Source of the DNA: Nitrospirota bacterium | GTDB taxonomy: Bacteria; Nitrospirota_A; Leptospirillia; Leptospirillales; Leptospirillaceae | Direction of reading: 5' to 3' | Length of the DNA: 64,000 nucleotides | NCBI GenBank assembly: GCA_021829515.1 | Contig: JAKBPM010000001.1 | Coordinates: 1 to 64,000 of the forward strand | Shown: positions 1 to 7,523 of the stretch, piece after piece | Layout of the letters: every line of letters starts with the position of its first letter | Position numbering within the stretch: position 1 is the first letter of the stretch | Program-made: the position numbers and the translations under genes | The notes under the pieces: generated by a model | What the model saw: the letters and a program-made list of their open reading frames with translations, nothing else | Told to the model about the DNA's origin: nothing | Databases searched by the model: none

Positions 1-174
1 CAGAGGTTCCCCTCCATTGATCTCCGTTTTCGGGGAATAATAGACAAGCCAGTCACCCACCCTCATCCGATGAAGCGGAGCGGCCTTGCCGTGGCACAAC
101 TGAGCAAATCCCTCCGCCCTTCCCCATTTCACGTGAGACCAAGATGCCACCCCGATCCAGTATCGCACCCTCAT
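1..174 (-). CDS. EVE-domain (PUA-like) protein, 3' part outside window
   Basis: The first 58 residues of a protein running off the left edge. It begins RVRYWIGVAS and continues with FAQLCHGKAAPLHRMRVGDW and LVYYSPK. This is the N-terminal pattern of the EVE domain, a PUA-like fold of about 140 residues that binds modified bases in RNA or DNA. The ATG overlaps the stop of the upstream SRPBCC gene in an ATGA, so the two are probably translationally coupled. The C-terminal half is not visible. Substrate and cellular role cannot be told from the sequence. Confidence 0.75.
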   Translation of the reverse strand, partial: MRVRYWIGVASWSHVKWGRAEGFAQLCHGKAAPLHRMRVGDWLVYYSPKTEINGGEPL

Positions 175-605
175 TCAAGCTGCCCGGCAAGGCTTGAACA
201 TTTCTCAAGGGTCTCCTTCAATGTTTTTTGGATACCACGTCCAATCAGTAGGGCAAACAAAGGACTTAACCACCCATGCATCTCGATACGAACGCTGATT
301 TTCCCACCCTTCCCCGGAGAGTCTTCGGGCGAATAGGTGTGTATAAAATCCATACAGGTCAGGGGCAGAAAGGAGCGGTTCGTGAAACCCCGTTTTTTTT
401 GGACCTCCAGCATGACAAAATTCACCATGGGCTCACCAACTGGTTTCAATTGCCCCCTGCTTCCTGCCTCAAACGGCCCATCCAGAGTGACCCATTCCAA
501 TCCTTCGTCCCAATGATTCCACTCGTGGGGTCGGGACCAGAGTGCCCAAACCTGTTCTGCATTAGCTGTAGTCGGAATCGTTTCTTCATACCTCCATGTC
601 AGCAT
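171..605 (-). CDS. SRPBCC-fold (polyketide cyclase/START-like) protein
   Basis: A 144-residue soluble protein. Its N-terminus, WRYEETIPTTANAEQVWALW followed by a W..WD..LEWV stretch, is typical of SRPBCC proteins: an amphipathic strand, then a helix, then a cavity-lining strand. The length suits a single-domain family member. The fold binds hydrophobic ligands, but no ligand can be deduced. GGAGG lies 6 bases before the ATG, which fixes the start. The gene is transcribed divergently from the TetR gene and overlaps the following EVE gene by an ATGA, so it may lie within reach of the TetR operator region. Confidence 0.75.
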   Translation of the reverse strand: MLTWRYEETIPTTANAEQVWALWSRPHEWNHWDEGLEWVTLDGPFEAGSRGQLKPVGEPMVNFVMLEVQKKRGFTNRSFLPLTCMDFIHTYSPEDSPGKGGKISVRIEMHGWLSPLFALLIGRGIQKTLKETLEKCSSLAGQLE

Positions 606-755
606 CTGATCCTCCAGTAGTAATTACATATATTATATATATGATTACTATATCTCAGTGGGACCTTTGTTTCAACAGGAGATCATTGGGCCAGGAGAAA
701 ATCTTTCTTGGAAGCAAATCCCCCTTGGTCACAATCGTTTTTTTACCTATTGAAT

Positions 756-769
756 ATAGACCGGTCTAT
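756..769. promoter_or_regulatory. TetR-type operator, perfect 14-base palindrome
   Basis: ATAGACCGGTCTAT is its own reverse complement. It ends 17 bases before the preferred ATG of the TetR gene. The TAGACC/GGTCTA half-sites are typical of TetR-family operators. Its position over the probable transcription start fits autorepression of the regulator and its overlapping transporter gene, and perhaps also control of the divergent SRPBCC gene. Confidence 0.75.
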
Positions 770-786
770 CTATTATGATTGCACTC

Positions 787-1395
787 ATGAAAAAGCCCAT
801 TCATCCAGGAAAGACTCCCTCAAATGTTGTCCGGACCCGTATTCTCGAAACGGCCGCCAATCTTTTTTATCTTCATGGGATCTCCAATGTCGGGATTAAT
901 GAGGTCATCGGAAAAGCCGGTGTAGCCAGAATGTCCCTCTACCATCACTATTCTTCCAAGGACGATCTTATTCTGGCTGTGCTCGACCATATCTCTGCCC
1001 AAAGGGCCGAGATAATCGGGAACGCCCTTTCCGGATACCACACCCCGGAGACCCGGCTTATGGCTATATTCCTGATCCTGAAGGAAACCGTCCATGAAGA
1101 GACCTTCCGGGGATGCGCATTTATCAACGCGGCAATAGAAAGGGCAAAACCGGAAGATCCCATCCACGCAAGGGTTGCCAAACACAAGAGAATGATTCAG
1201 GAAATCTTTCTCAAACTGGCAAAGGAAGCGGGAGCAGACAATCCGGACCTTCTAGCCCGGCAATTGATGATCCTTTGGGACGGTGCGATCACACAGTCCT
1301 ACATTCATCAGGATCCGGAAATCGTTTCTTTTGCAGTGGATGCCGCCAGAAAACTGATTGCAGCGAGCCTTCGGGAAAAACAGGAAGATTCATGA
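787..1395 (+). CDS. TetR/AcrR-family transcriptional repressor
   Basis: About 202 residues. The N-terminal helix-turn-helix reads RTRILETAANLFYLHG, then GINEVIGKAGVARMSLYHHY, then SKDDLI, the canonical TetR DNA-binding domain at residues 15-65. The C-terminal part is the variable ligand-binding domain and carries a single cysteine (RGCAF). An in-frame ATG also exists at 775, only 6 bases after the palindromic operator; neither start has a clear ribosome site. The stop overlaps the ATG of the MFS gene in an ATGA, so the pair should be co-expressed and the transporter is the likely target. The inducer is unknown. Confidence 0.9.
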   Translation: MKKPIHPGKTPSNVVRTRILETAANLFYLHGISNVGINEVIGKAGVARMSLYHHYSSKDDLILAVLDHISAQRAEIIGNALSGYHTPETRLMAIFLILKETVHEETFRGCAFINAAIERAKPEDPIHARVAKHKRMIQEIFLKLAKEAGADNPDLLARQLMILWDGAITQSYIHQDPEIVSFAVDAARKLIAASLREKQEDS

Positions 1396-2597
1396 AACCT
1401 ACCTCCTTCACAGACTTTCTCCCGTCCGGGCTTCTGGGGCTCGGAACGGCCGTCGCTCTCGGGTTTTCCCGATTCGATTACGCTCTCATTCTTCCTTCCA
1501 TGAAAAGAGATCTTGCTCTAAACTTCACTGAAGCCGGATGGTTGAATACAAGCAATGCGATCGGGTATCTCTTGGGATCTATCGTAGCGAAACCGCTGAT
1601 CGGGCACTTTGGAGTTCGGATGATTTTCCGTTTCGGATTGATCCTGACTTCAAGTGCTGTTCTGACAACAGGGCTTTTCCATGCCTACATCCCACTTCTT
1701 CTTCTCCGGGTTCTGGCCGGAGTCTTCGGAGCGCTCTCCTTTATCTGCGGGGGCGTTTTGGCCGCGGGCTTGTTTCCGGGGAATGCAGGGCGGACGGCCG
1801 TCTCGATTTCAATTTACATGGCGGGAGGAGGTCTCGGGATCCTGCTGTCCGGACTGACAATCCCAATGGCCCTATCCCGCTGCGACGATAATTGCTGGCC
1901 GTGGATTTGGATAGGGTTAGGAGTCGCGAGCTTTTTATTCACCGTTTTTTCTTGGTCCAGTGCCCACAGATCACAACTGCAAGGAGCCGTTCATCAAGGA
2001 AAGTCCTCCTGGAAAATCGGCTCCTTTGTTCCGCTTTTAACCGGATATTTCCTATTTGGGGCCGGTTACATCATTTATATGACCTACATTATCGCCTGGG
2101 TCCGGGAAAGTGGACGTTCGGTAGAAGAAGTTTCCTTTTTCTGGGCGCTCCTGGGTGTGGCAGTCATCGTATCTCCGCCCATATGGAAAAGAGTTCTGAG
2201 CGGTTGGAGGGGGGGCAGGCCGATGGGAGTAGCTATAGGCATAACGGCATTGGGAAGTCTGATTCCTCTTTTTTCGACCTCCTTTTTTTCAATGATCGTT
2301 TCGGCTATATTTTTCGGTCTTGCCTTCCTCAACGTCCCGGCAACGATGACGACCTTTCTGCAAAGATCCCTTCCTCAGTCGCATTGGGGAAGCTCGATCG
2401 CATTTTTCACCTTGATTTTCTCTCTGGGTCAGATTATTGGTCCAGTTGTTGGAGGGTGGATCGCCGATCGGGAGGGAATACTTTCCGCAGGCCTGATGTT
2501 TTCTTTTATCAGCCTGTTTGCGGGGGCATCTGTCGCCGTTTTCCAACAGGAGATTCAGCAGCGGCAGGGGGAGGCGACAGATATGAAAACCCTTTAA
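1392..2597 (+). CDS. MFS transporter, YbfB/YjiJ type
   Basis: A 401-residue integral membrane protein with about 12 hydrophobic segments. The N-terminus LGTAVALGFSRFDYALILPS and the following EAGWLNTSNAIGYLLGS are characteristic of the YbfB/YjiJ branch of the major facilitator superfamily. A charged central loop near residue 200 separates two six-helix halves. The coding frame is open further upstream, but the ATG at 1392 overlapping the TetR stop is the natural start. The substrate is unknown. Linkage to a TetR repressor with its own operator suggests inducible export of a small toxic molecule. Confidence 0.88.
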   Translation: MKPTSFTDFLPSGLLGLGTAVALGFSRFDYALILPSMKRDLALNFTEAGWLNTSNAIGYLLGSIVAKPLIGHFGVRMIFRFGLILTSSAVLTTGLFHAYIPLLLLRVLAGVFGALSFICGGVLAAGLFPGNAGRTAVSISIYMAGGGLGILLSGLTIPMALSRCDDNCWPWIWIGLGVASFLFTVFSWSSAHRSQLQGAVHQGKSSWKIGSFVPLLTGYFLFGAGYIIYMTYIIAWVRESGRSVEEVSFFWALLGVAVIVSPPIWKRVLSGWRGGRPMGVAIGITALGSLIPLFSTSFFSMIVSAIFFGLAFLNVPATMTTFLQRSLPQSHWGSSIAFFTLIFSLGQIIGPVVGGWIADREGILSAGLMFSFISLFAGASVAVFQQEIQQRQGEATDMKTL

Positions 2598-2859
2598 CTG
2601 GATAATTTATGTGATAGGAATTCCCTCAAGGCTGTATTAAAATCTTACCACCAAGAAGGACTCCTTAACTCGTGAAACTAAACGCCGTGTCAAGTTATTC
2701 CTCAATTCGCTGCAACTGGTAGTACTTCACCCGCAGTTCAACGCGTGCCGGAACTGGATTAAAGATATTTGAAATGATGGAATGCAAAGGCACACCAACT
2801 ATGTCATTGCACCATACGCTAAAAGACAATTGTATCGCTCACCGTGACAATTTGGTTCA

Positions 2860-3117
2860 GCTTGAAGGGGTCAGGATGGCGGCATTCTCTTGAGTGTCTC
2901 GGACAATGCTTGGGGTTATTGAAAAGATATCGTCTCATACAAATTCAAGGACACATCTTCAGAAAAGTTAAAAAACACCGAATACATCATTCACTCAAGC
3001 ATTCTGGACCGAAGTTTCGGCTTCGGAATTGGAGGTGTAGGTCCAAAAAGAAAAGGAAAGCCCTTCTATCGAAATTTCAATATATTACAGAAACGTTCAG
3101 CGATTGATAAGCATTGA
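2860..3117 (+). pseudogene. Decayed coding remnant, unrecognised
   Basis: One frame reads GGILLSVSDNAWGY, a stop at 2920, then DIVSYKFKDTSSEKLKNTEY, and further on ILDRSFGFGIGGVGPKRKGK, before a second stop at 3115. Composition and the mix of charged and aromatic residues look like real protein, and the segments stay in one frame around the stop. SVSDN is faintly like the ATP-binding motif of histidine kinases, but this is not enough for a family call. The rest of the gap from 2598 to 3214 shows no intact gene. A plus-strand reading frame at 2844-3107 in another register looks like a shadow of this remnant. Confidence 0.3.
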
Positions 3118-3214
3118 AATGGCGCTAGGATTTTCGAAAACCTTACCCCAAGATTATCGATAGGAATCAACTAATAAAATAAATGGGGCACAAACAATAA
3201 ACATCAGGCAATAT

Positions 3215-3290
3215 TGGAGCTCCTGTCCAGAATCGAACTGGAAACCTTCCGCTTACAAGGCGGGTGCTCTGCCAATTGAGCTACAGGAGC
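3215..3290 (-). tRNA. tRNA-Thr (anticodon UGU)
   Basis: A 76-base cloverleaf on the minus strand with an encoded CCA end. The acceptor stem GCTCCTG pairs with CAGGAGC, the D arm is GCTC/GAGC, the anticodon loop is CTTGTAA with UGU at 34-36, and the T arm TCCAG/CTGGA encloses TTCGATT. The top pair of the anticodon stem is a C-A mismatch. It should read ACA codons. It stands alone, with a sigma-70 type promoter just upstream. Confidence 0.95.
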
Positions 3291-3313
3291 GGCAGGGAGG
3301 CAAAAACCAATGT

Positions 3314-3342
3314 ATTCTATTTGGAGAAGAAAAAAAACGCAA
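3314..3342 (-). promoter_or_regulatory. Sigma-70 promoter of tRNA-Thr
   Basis: On the minus strand TTGCGT (3337-3342) and TAGAAT (3314-3319) are separated by exactly 17 bases, placing the transcript start near 3307, about 17 bases before the tRNA. Beyond it, 3343-3623 contains no gene, hairpin or repeat that I can support. Confidence 0.6.
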
Positions 3343-3623
3343 TACTCATTTGGAGACAGGATCCAAACACAATTCCCCCCAATCAGAAAACCCATATAAA
3401 AACGTTATTTTTTAAGCGGAGGCTCGATAATTAAAGCCCATTTCCCTTGACCCATTATCATTCTTTGGGTTACGCTCCATAAGTATGCGCTGCAAACAAT
3501 ATCAGGGATCCTTTTCCCGGAGGATTGAAGTTAAAGGGCTGAAGCAACCCATTCAGATTCCACACTTCAAATTGTAACGTCAAGATCCAATTTGGTCAGA
3601 CATAGAATGAGAAGGTCAATAAT

Positions 3624-4622
3624 TTGAAAAGACTATCCTGTCTTCTTTTTTGCTTGATTGCTGTTTCAATCATGTTCCCTACTCTCTCTCTGACTCCCGC
3701 AAAAGCAGATACGAATACCAAACAGCCTGACACCAAAAAAGAACCAAAAGAAGTCGGGATGACCGATGCCGATCGGGCAATGCAAGCAAAATTTCAAAAG
3801 GTGCTCGAACAATCCATGGCTTTGCAAAGAGTACCAGCCAAAAGCCTCACATGGATGGCACCCAAACAAATCTCAAAAAGTATCAAGGCTTTTCCTTTTT
3901 CGATCGATATAGGAAACAACCGTATCTTCTCAACTGTCTATCTGATTGATAACCAGTATTTTGTAACGACACCGATTCTCGATACAAAAGATAGCTTTCG
4001 ACCTGTTCCAGACATATCTCCACCGATGCCGATAGACTTATCCCTATCTCCAAGCCTCTTTCCTCTGACTCACTTCCCATCCATTGGTTCCATTAACGCA
4101 CAGAATACCCTCATCGAGTTTGCGGATGACCAATGCCACACCTGTCGGAAGTGGAACAGGGAAGTGCTGCCTTTGATCCGCAATGAAAAAAATATTCACT
4201 TTGTCTATATCCCGTATCCGATCGTGGTTCTTCACCCAAATGCACTTGATGCAGCCATTTTTGAAATGTGCGCCGAGCAAACCCTTCCAGGAAGTTTTTG
4301 GGATGTCCACGATCTGCTGAACAATCGGATTGAACTGGGAACCTTGTCCAAAGACCAAATGGATTCCGCTTTCAAAGGGATCATTGCAACCAAAAATCTT
4401 CCGGCCGCCAAGATGAATGCCTGTACAAAAACACAAGGTCCCCTGGCAGAAATTCAGGGAGCGGATGACACGCTACTCTCCCATACAGGAATACCCAACG
4501 TACCAACTTTTGTCGCAGATGGACATGTTGTGACAGGATATCAGTCCCTGGAAAATATCAAGAAGCTGTTTGCCCCCAAAGCGCCATTGCCCGCGGCGGG
4601 AAGCGCAAAGAAGTCTCCTTGA
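3624..4622 (+). CDS. Secreted thioredoxin-fold thiol:disulfide oxidoreductase
   Basis: A 332-residue exported protein. A signal peptide covers residues 1-28 (hydrophobic core, then PAKA). A Lys/Pro-rich linker and a roughly 80-residue domain follow, then a thioredoxin fold. TLIEFADDQCHTC places the active-site CHTC at residues 171-174, and NVPTF near residue 293 supplies the cis-proline. The layout (N-terminal domain plus C-terminal catalytic domain) resembles DsbC/DsbG isomerases or DsbA-like proteins. I cannot tell oxidase from isomerase, because the N-terminal domain is not recognisable. The start is TTG, with GAGAAGG eight bases upstream. It probably acts on exported proteins in the periplasm. 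Confidence 0.8.
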   Translation: MKRLSCLLFCLIAVSIMFPTLSLTPAKADTNTKQPDTKKEPKEVGMTDADRAMQAKFQKVLEQSMALQRVPAKSLTWMAPKQISKSIKAFPFSIDIGNNRIFSTVYLIDNQYFVTTPILDTKDSFRPVPDISPPMPIDLSLSPSLFPLTHFPSIGSINAQNTLIEFADDQCHTCRKWNREVLPLIRNEKNIHFVYIPYPIVVLHPNALDAAIFEMCAEQTLPGSFWDVHDLLNNRIELGTLSKDQMDSAFKGIIATKNLPAAKMNACTKTQGPLAEIQGADDTLLSHTGIPNVPTFVADGHVVTGYQSLENIKKLFAPKAPLPAAGSAKKSP

Positions 4623-4775
4623 GAATCCCTTCTGGGGAAACACATTCATGCTGACTTGAAAGGTCCACTCAAGACAGATTAAAATCTGCCTGTCTACGTG
4701 TCTACCCAAAAACTGACCGGCCTTATGGAGTCGTCACTAAATTCGTTTGTCTTGAAAATTAAGGAGAAAGCAAGC

Positions 4776-5087
4776 ATGGCACTCATCAAGTGGGTGGATA
4801 TTGACAGATGGACTGAAATTGATATGGAAGAATTGACCAAACAGGCTGAGTCACTCTCTACCGAGGAAACCAAGGCCGCAATCAAGGATGCCGTCAGTAC
4901 GATCAAAAACTCCCTGAACCTTCTTGAAAAGAAAAAAACGACAAAAGAAAAACGTGATCGGATGACAAAGGAACGCATTAACATTCTTCTGAGACTTGGG
5001 TTTGAAATCCGGTTCAAAGATCCCGAGAAGCAGCCAGTGGCATCGGATCAAGAGTCAAAAGAGTCCCTGACACCCAATCCGTCATAA
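4776..5087 (+). CDS. Small hypothetical protein, helical and charged
   Basis: About 103 residues, unrecognised. AAGGAG nine bases before the ATG at 4776 makes this start much better than the in-frame GTG at 4698. The N-terminus WVDIDRWTEIDMEELTK is followed by a strongly helical Lys/Glu-rich middle (LEKKKTTKEKRDRMTKERIN) and a polar tail. There is no signal peptide, membrane segment or cysteine. It sits between the secreted oxidoreductase and the prepilin peptidase, on the same strand with short gaps, but nothing ties its function to either. Confidence 0.6.
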   Translation: MALIKWVDIDRWTEIDMEELTKQAESLSTEETKAAIKDAVSTIKNSLNLLEKKKTTKEKRDRMTKERINILLRLGFEIRFKDPEKQPVASDQESKESLTPNPS

Positions 5088-5131
5088 CAGTCTGACTGGA
5101 AGATCTCCCAAACAAAAGAACTGAGTCAAAC

Positions 5132-5896
5132 TTGATCTGGACGGATTTCGGATTACTGGCGTCACTTTTTTTCCTGGGGACCGTTTGGGGAAGCTTTCTG
5201 GGAGTTCTTGCAGACAGGATTCCCAGGAATGAATCCATCCTTTTCCCTCCTTCCCACTGTAATCACTGTAACAGGAGGCTCACTCTCCTTGACCTGTTAC
5301 CTCTTTATGCATGGATTATCGGGAAGGGTCGATGTCGCGTCTGCCAATCCCCGATAGACAAGCAAACACTTTACTCGGAACTTTTAACTGCCGGTTTCTT
5401 CATCCTTTTGGGGATCATTCACCTCAATGGTGGGAACGTCCTCAAGCCATTTGTTTTCGGATCATTTGCGATCCCATTATCCCTTATCGATCTGCGCCAC
5501 TACAGGTTACCCCATAAGTTAACCATAACCGCCATGATTTCTGGCATTCTCCTCTCTTTTCTTGATCCAGGTGGCTCTTTCAAAACAAGCATTGAAGCAT
5601 CACTTTCAGCTCTGGCATTTCTTGTTCCCATTGCTTATCTAAAGCCAAACGCATTGGGAATGGGCGACGCCATTTTCTTTGGTGCCATTGGCAGCTTCAC
5701 CAGCTTTCAGGGAATTCTGGTAGCGCTGATTTTTGCCTCCGGAACAGCCATTCTTGCAAGCCTCGCATGGAGTGTATGGGAAGTGTCCAACGGCAGGAAA
5801 GCATCTATCAAAACTCTACGGATCCCTTTTGGACCTTTTCTATCCATCGGTGGTTTGACCGCGATTTTACTCCCCTTTCCTCAATTTCTGATCTGA
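5132..5896 (+). CDS. pilD: Type IV prepilin peptidase / N-methyltransferase (A24)
   Basis: A 254-residue polytopic membrane enzyme that cleaves leader peptides of type IV pilins and type II secretion pseudopilins and methylates the new N-terminus. The cytoplasmic zinc site CNHC (43-46) and CRVC (68-71) is intact, which marks the methyltransferase-competent form. The two catalytic aspartates are D120 in SLIDLRHYRLP and D179 in GMGDA. Length is normal for the family. The start is TTG at 5132. It probably serves the gspCD secretion locus at the right end of the window as well as any pilus, although no pilin gene is adjacent. Confidence 0.9.
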   Translation: MIWTDFGLLASLFFLGTVWGSFLGVLADRIPRNESILFPPSHCNHCNRRLTLLDLLPLYAWIIGKGRCRVCQSPIDKQTLYSELLTAGFFILLGIIHLNGGNVLKPFVFGSFAIPLSLIDLRHYRLPHKLTITAMISGILLSFLDPGGSFKTSIEASLSALAFLVPIAYLKPNALGMGDAIFFGAIGSFTSFQGILVALIFASGTAILASLAWSVWEVSNGRKASIKTLRIPFGPFLSIGGLTAILLPFPQFLI

Positions 5897-5994
5897 ATGT
5901 CTTGCGGGCTCGATTCCCATAAGACAGGTCCGCAAAACAATTGAAACAACCGGACCATTTTGATTGTCCAGCCTTCTTGTGCTAGGATTTGTCC

Positions 5995-6534
5995 ATGGGA
6001 AAAAATGAAGAGAAAGTCCTATTTCCAGTTGATCTTCTTCCTCTTGATGACCTTGTCATGGATCAAGTGGTAAGAGCGTGCAAGGATTATGGTGCCGGTC
6101 TTCATCTGTACCATGCTCTTTCAACCTTTTCAGATCTTCCCATGGGCTTTCCGGTTCCGCTTCAAATCTATGAGCAGATTGGGCTTCTCGCGTCCCAGCA
6201 GCTCGAAAAAATTGCTCAGGGTTTTCTTGACCGGGGGGTTCCTGTCAGCATTGCTCTTTATCGCGGTGAAGCAGATACGATCACACTCTCTCTGGCTTCA
6301 TCCGGAGAAAAGGATCTGATCATTCTTGTATCCCGGGGTAAAGGAGCTTTGGGTCGCATTTTCCTAGGATCGACCTCAACATCAATCATTCACCACAGCC
6401 CTTTGCCGGTCCTCCTCTTAAAAGCAAAAGACATTCTTCTCTCGGCAAAAGAATCCTATCAAAACATCCCAATGCCCCAAAATATTTTTTCACCCAGCGC
6501 TCCGACGTCTGGGCCATCAACACCCCTCCATTGA
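5995..6534 (+). CDS. Universal stress protein (UspA family)
   Basis: A 179-residue cytoplasmic protein with a single Usp domain. The beta-strand start KVLFPVDLLPLDDLV is followed by a C-terminal nucleotide loop SRGKGALGRIFLGSTS leading to HHSPLPVLLL. This matches the G-x2-G-x9-G-(S/T) pattern of ATP-binding Usp proteins. A proline/serine-rich tail of about 35 residues follows the domain. AGGA lies about 7 bases before the ATG at 5995; the TTG six bases earlier is less likely. The stop overlaps the phoH start (TGATG), so the two genes are coupled. The specific stress role is not visible. Confidence 0.85.
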   Translation: MGKNEEKVLFPVDLLPLDDLVMDQVVRACKDYGAGLHLYHALSTFSDLPMGFPVPLQIYEQIGLLASQQLEKIAQGFLDRGVPVSIALYRGEADTITLSLASSGEKDLIILVSRGKGALGRIFLGSTSTSIIHHSPLPVLLLKAKDILLSAKESYQNIPMPQNIFSPSAPTSGPSTPLH

Positions 6535-7523
6535 TGGATAGAATCCAGAAAGACTTCCACCTCCCGGAAAATCTTGATCCCAAAGTCTTTTTGGGGGAAA
6601 TGGATTCCCATCTCCATTTATTCGAAGAGGCTTTTTCCATTCATCTCGCAACATCCGGGCACCGAATTACCGCCACAGGTCAAAAAGACAATATCCTGCA
6701 GGGGGAAAAGGTCATTCTGGATCTGGCAGCCCTGATGGCAAGCGGGTATGCAATCAGGGAAGATGAAATTCGTCAGGCAATTGCCCTGACCAGAAACGAC
6801 CCGGGGATTACGCTAAAGAATCTGCTCACAGAATATATCCCCATCAATAGCAGAAAACGCGTTATATTTCCCAAATCCGCCCATCAGCTCGAGTACATAC
6901 AGGCCATCAAGAAAAATGACATTGTCTTTGGAATCGGGCCAGCTGGAACAGGAAAAACATATCTCGCCATGGCGATGGCAGCCTACCATCTGCTGAAGCA
7001 TTCCTGCAGAAAGATCATTCTTGTCCGGCCTGCAGTTGAAGCCGGAGAAAAGCTCGGATTTCTCCCTGGTGATATTGCAGAAAAGATCAACCCTTACTTG
7101 CGCCCTCTTTATGATGCACTTTTTGATATGATTGATGCAGACAAAGTTCAAAAAATGATGGAAAAACAGGAGATAGAAATTGCACCACTGGCTTTCATGA
7201 GAGGCAGAACCCTGAACGATGCCTTTATTATTCTCGATGAAGCCCAAAACGCAACACGTGAACAAATGAAAATGTTTCTCACCAGAATAGGGTTCAACTC
7301 CAAGGCCGTCATCACCGGAGATGTGACACAGGTTGATCTGCCAAGTGACCGATCCAGCGGATTGGTGGAAGCGACCAAGATATTAAAAAATATCGATGGG
7401 ATCAAATTTCTTCACTTTAGCGAGGTGGATGTCGTCAGACATCGTCTCGTACAGGAAATCATCAAAGCCTATGAAAAACATGCCCCGGAGGAAGGTACTG
7501 GCAGACCTTCTTCCAATAAATAG
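6534..7523 (+). CDS. phoH: PhoH-like ATPase
   Basis: About 329 residues, the usual size of PhoH-like (YbeZ-type) proteins. Walker A is GPAGTGKTYLA and Walker B is AFIILDEAQN, followed by MKMFLTRIGFNSKAVITGD, a hallmark of the family. The N-terminal 110 residues form the family-specific domain. The enzyme is a cytoplasmic ATPase, proposed RNA helicase, working with YbeY in 16S rRNA maturation and ribosome quality control. It heads the conserved order phoH, HD membrane phosphodiesterase, ybeY. Its start overlaps the Usp stop; a TTG directly before the ATG is an alternative start. Confidence 0.93.
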   Translation: MDRIQKDFHLPENLDPKVFLGEMDSHLHLFEEAFSIHLATSGHRITATGQKDNILQGEKVILDLAALMASGYAIREDEIRQAIALTRNDPGITLKNLLTEYIPINSRKRVIFPKSAHQLEYIQAIKKNDIVFGIGPAGTGKTYLAMAMAAYHLLKHSCRKIILVRPAVEAGEKLGFLPGDIAEKINPYLRPLYDALFDMIDADKVQKMMEKQEIEIAPLAFMRGRTLNDAFIILDEAQNATREQMKMFLTRIGFNSKAVITGDVTQVDLPSDRSSGLVEATKILKNIDGIKFLHFSEVDVVRHRLVQEIIKAYEKHAPEEGTGRPSSNK

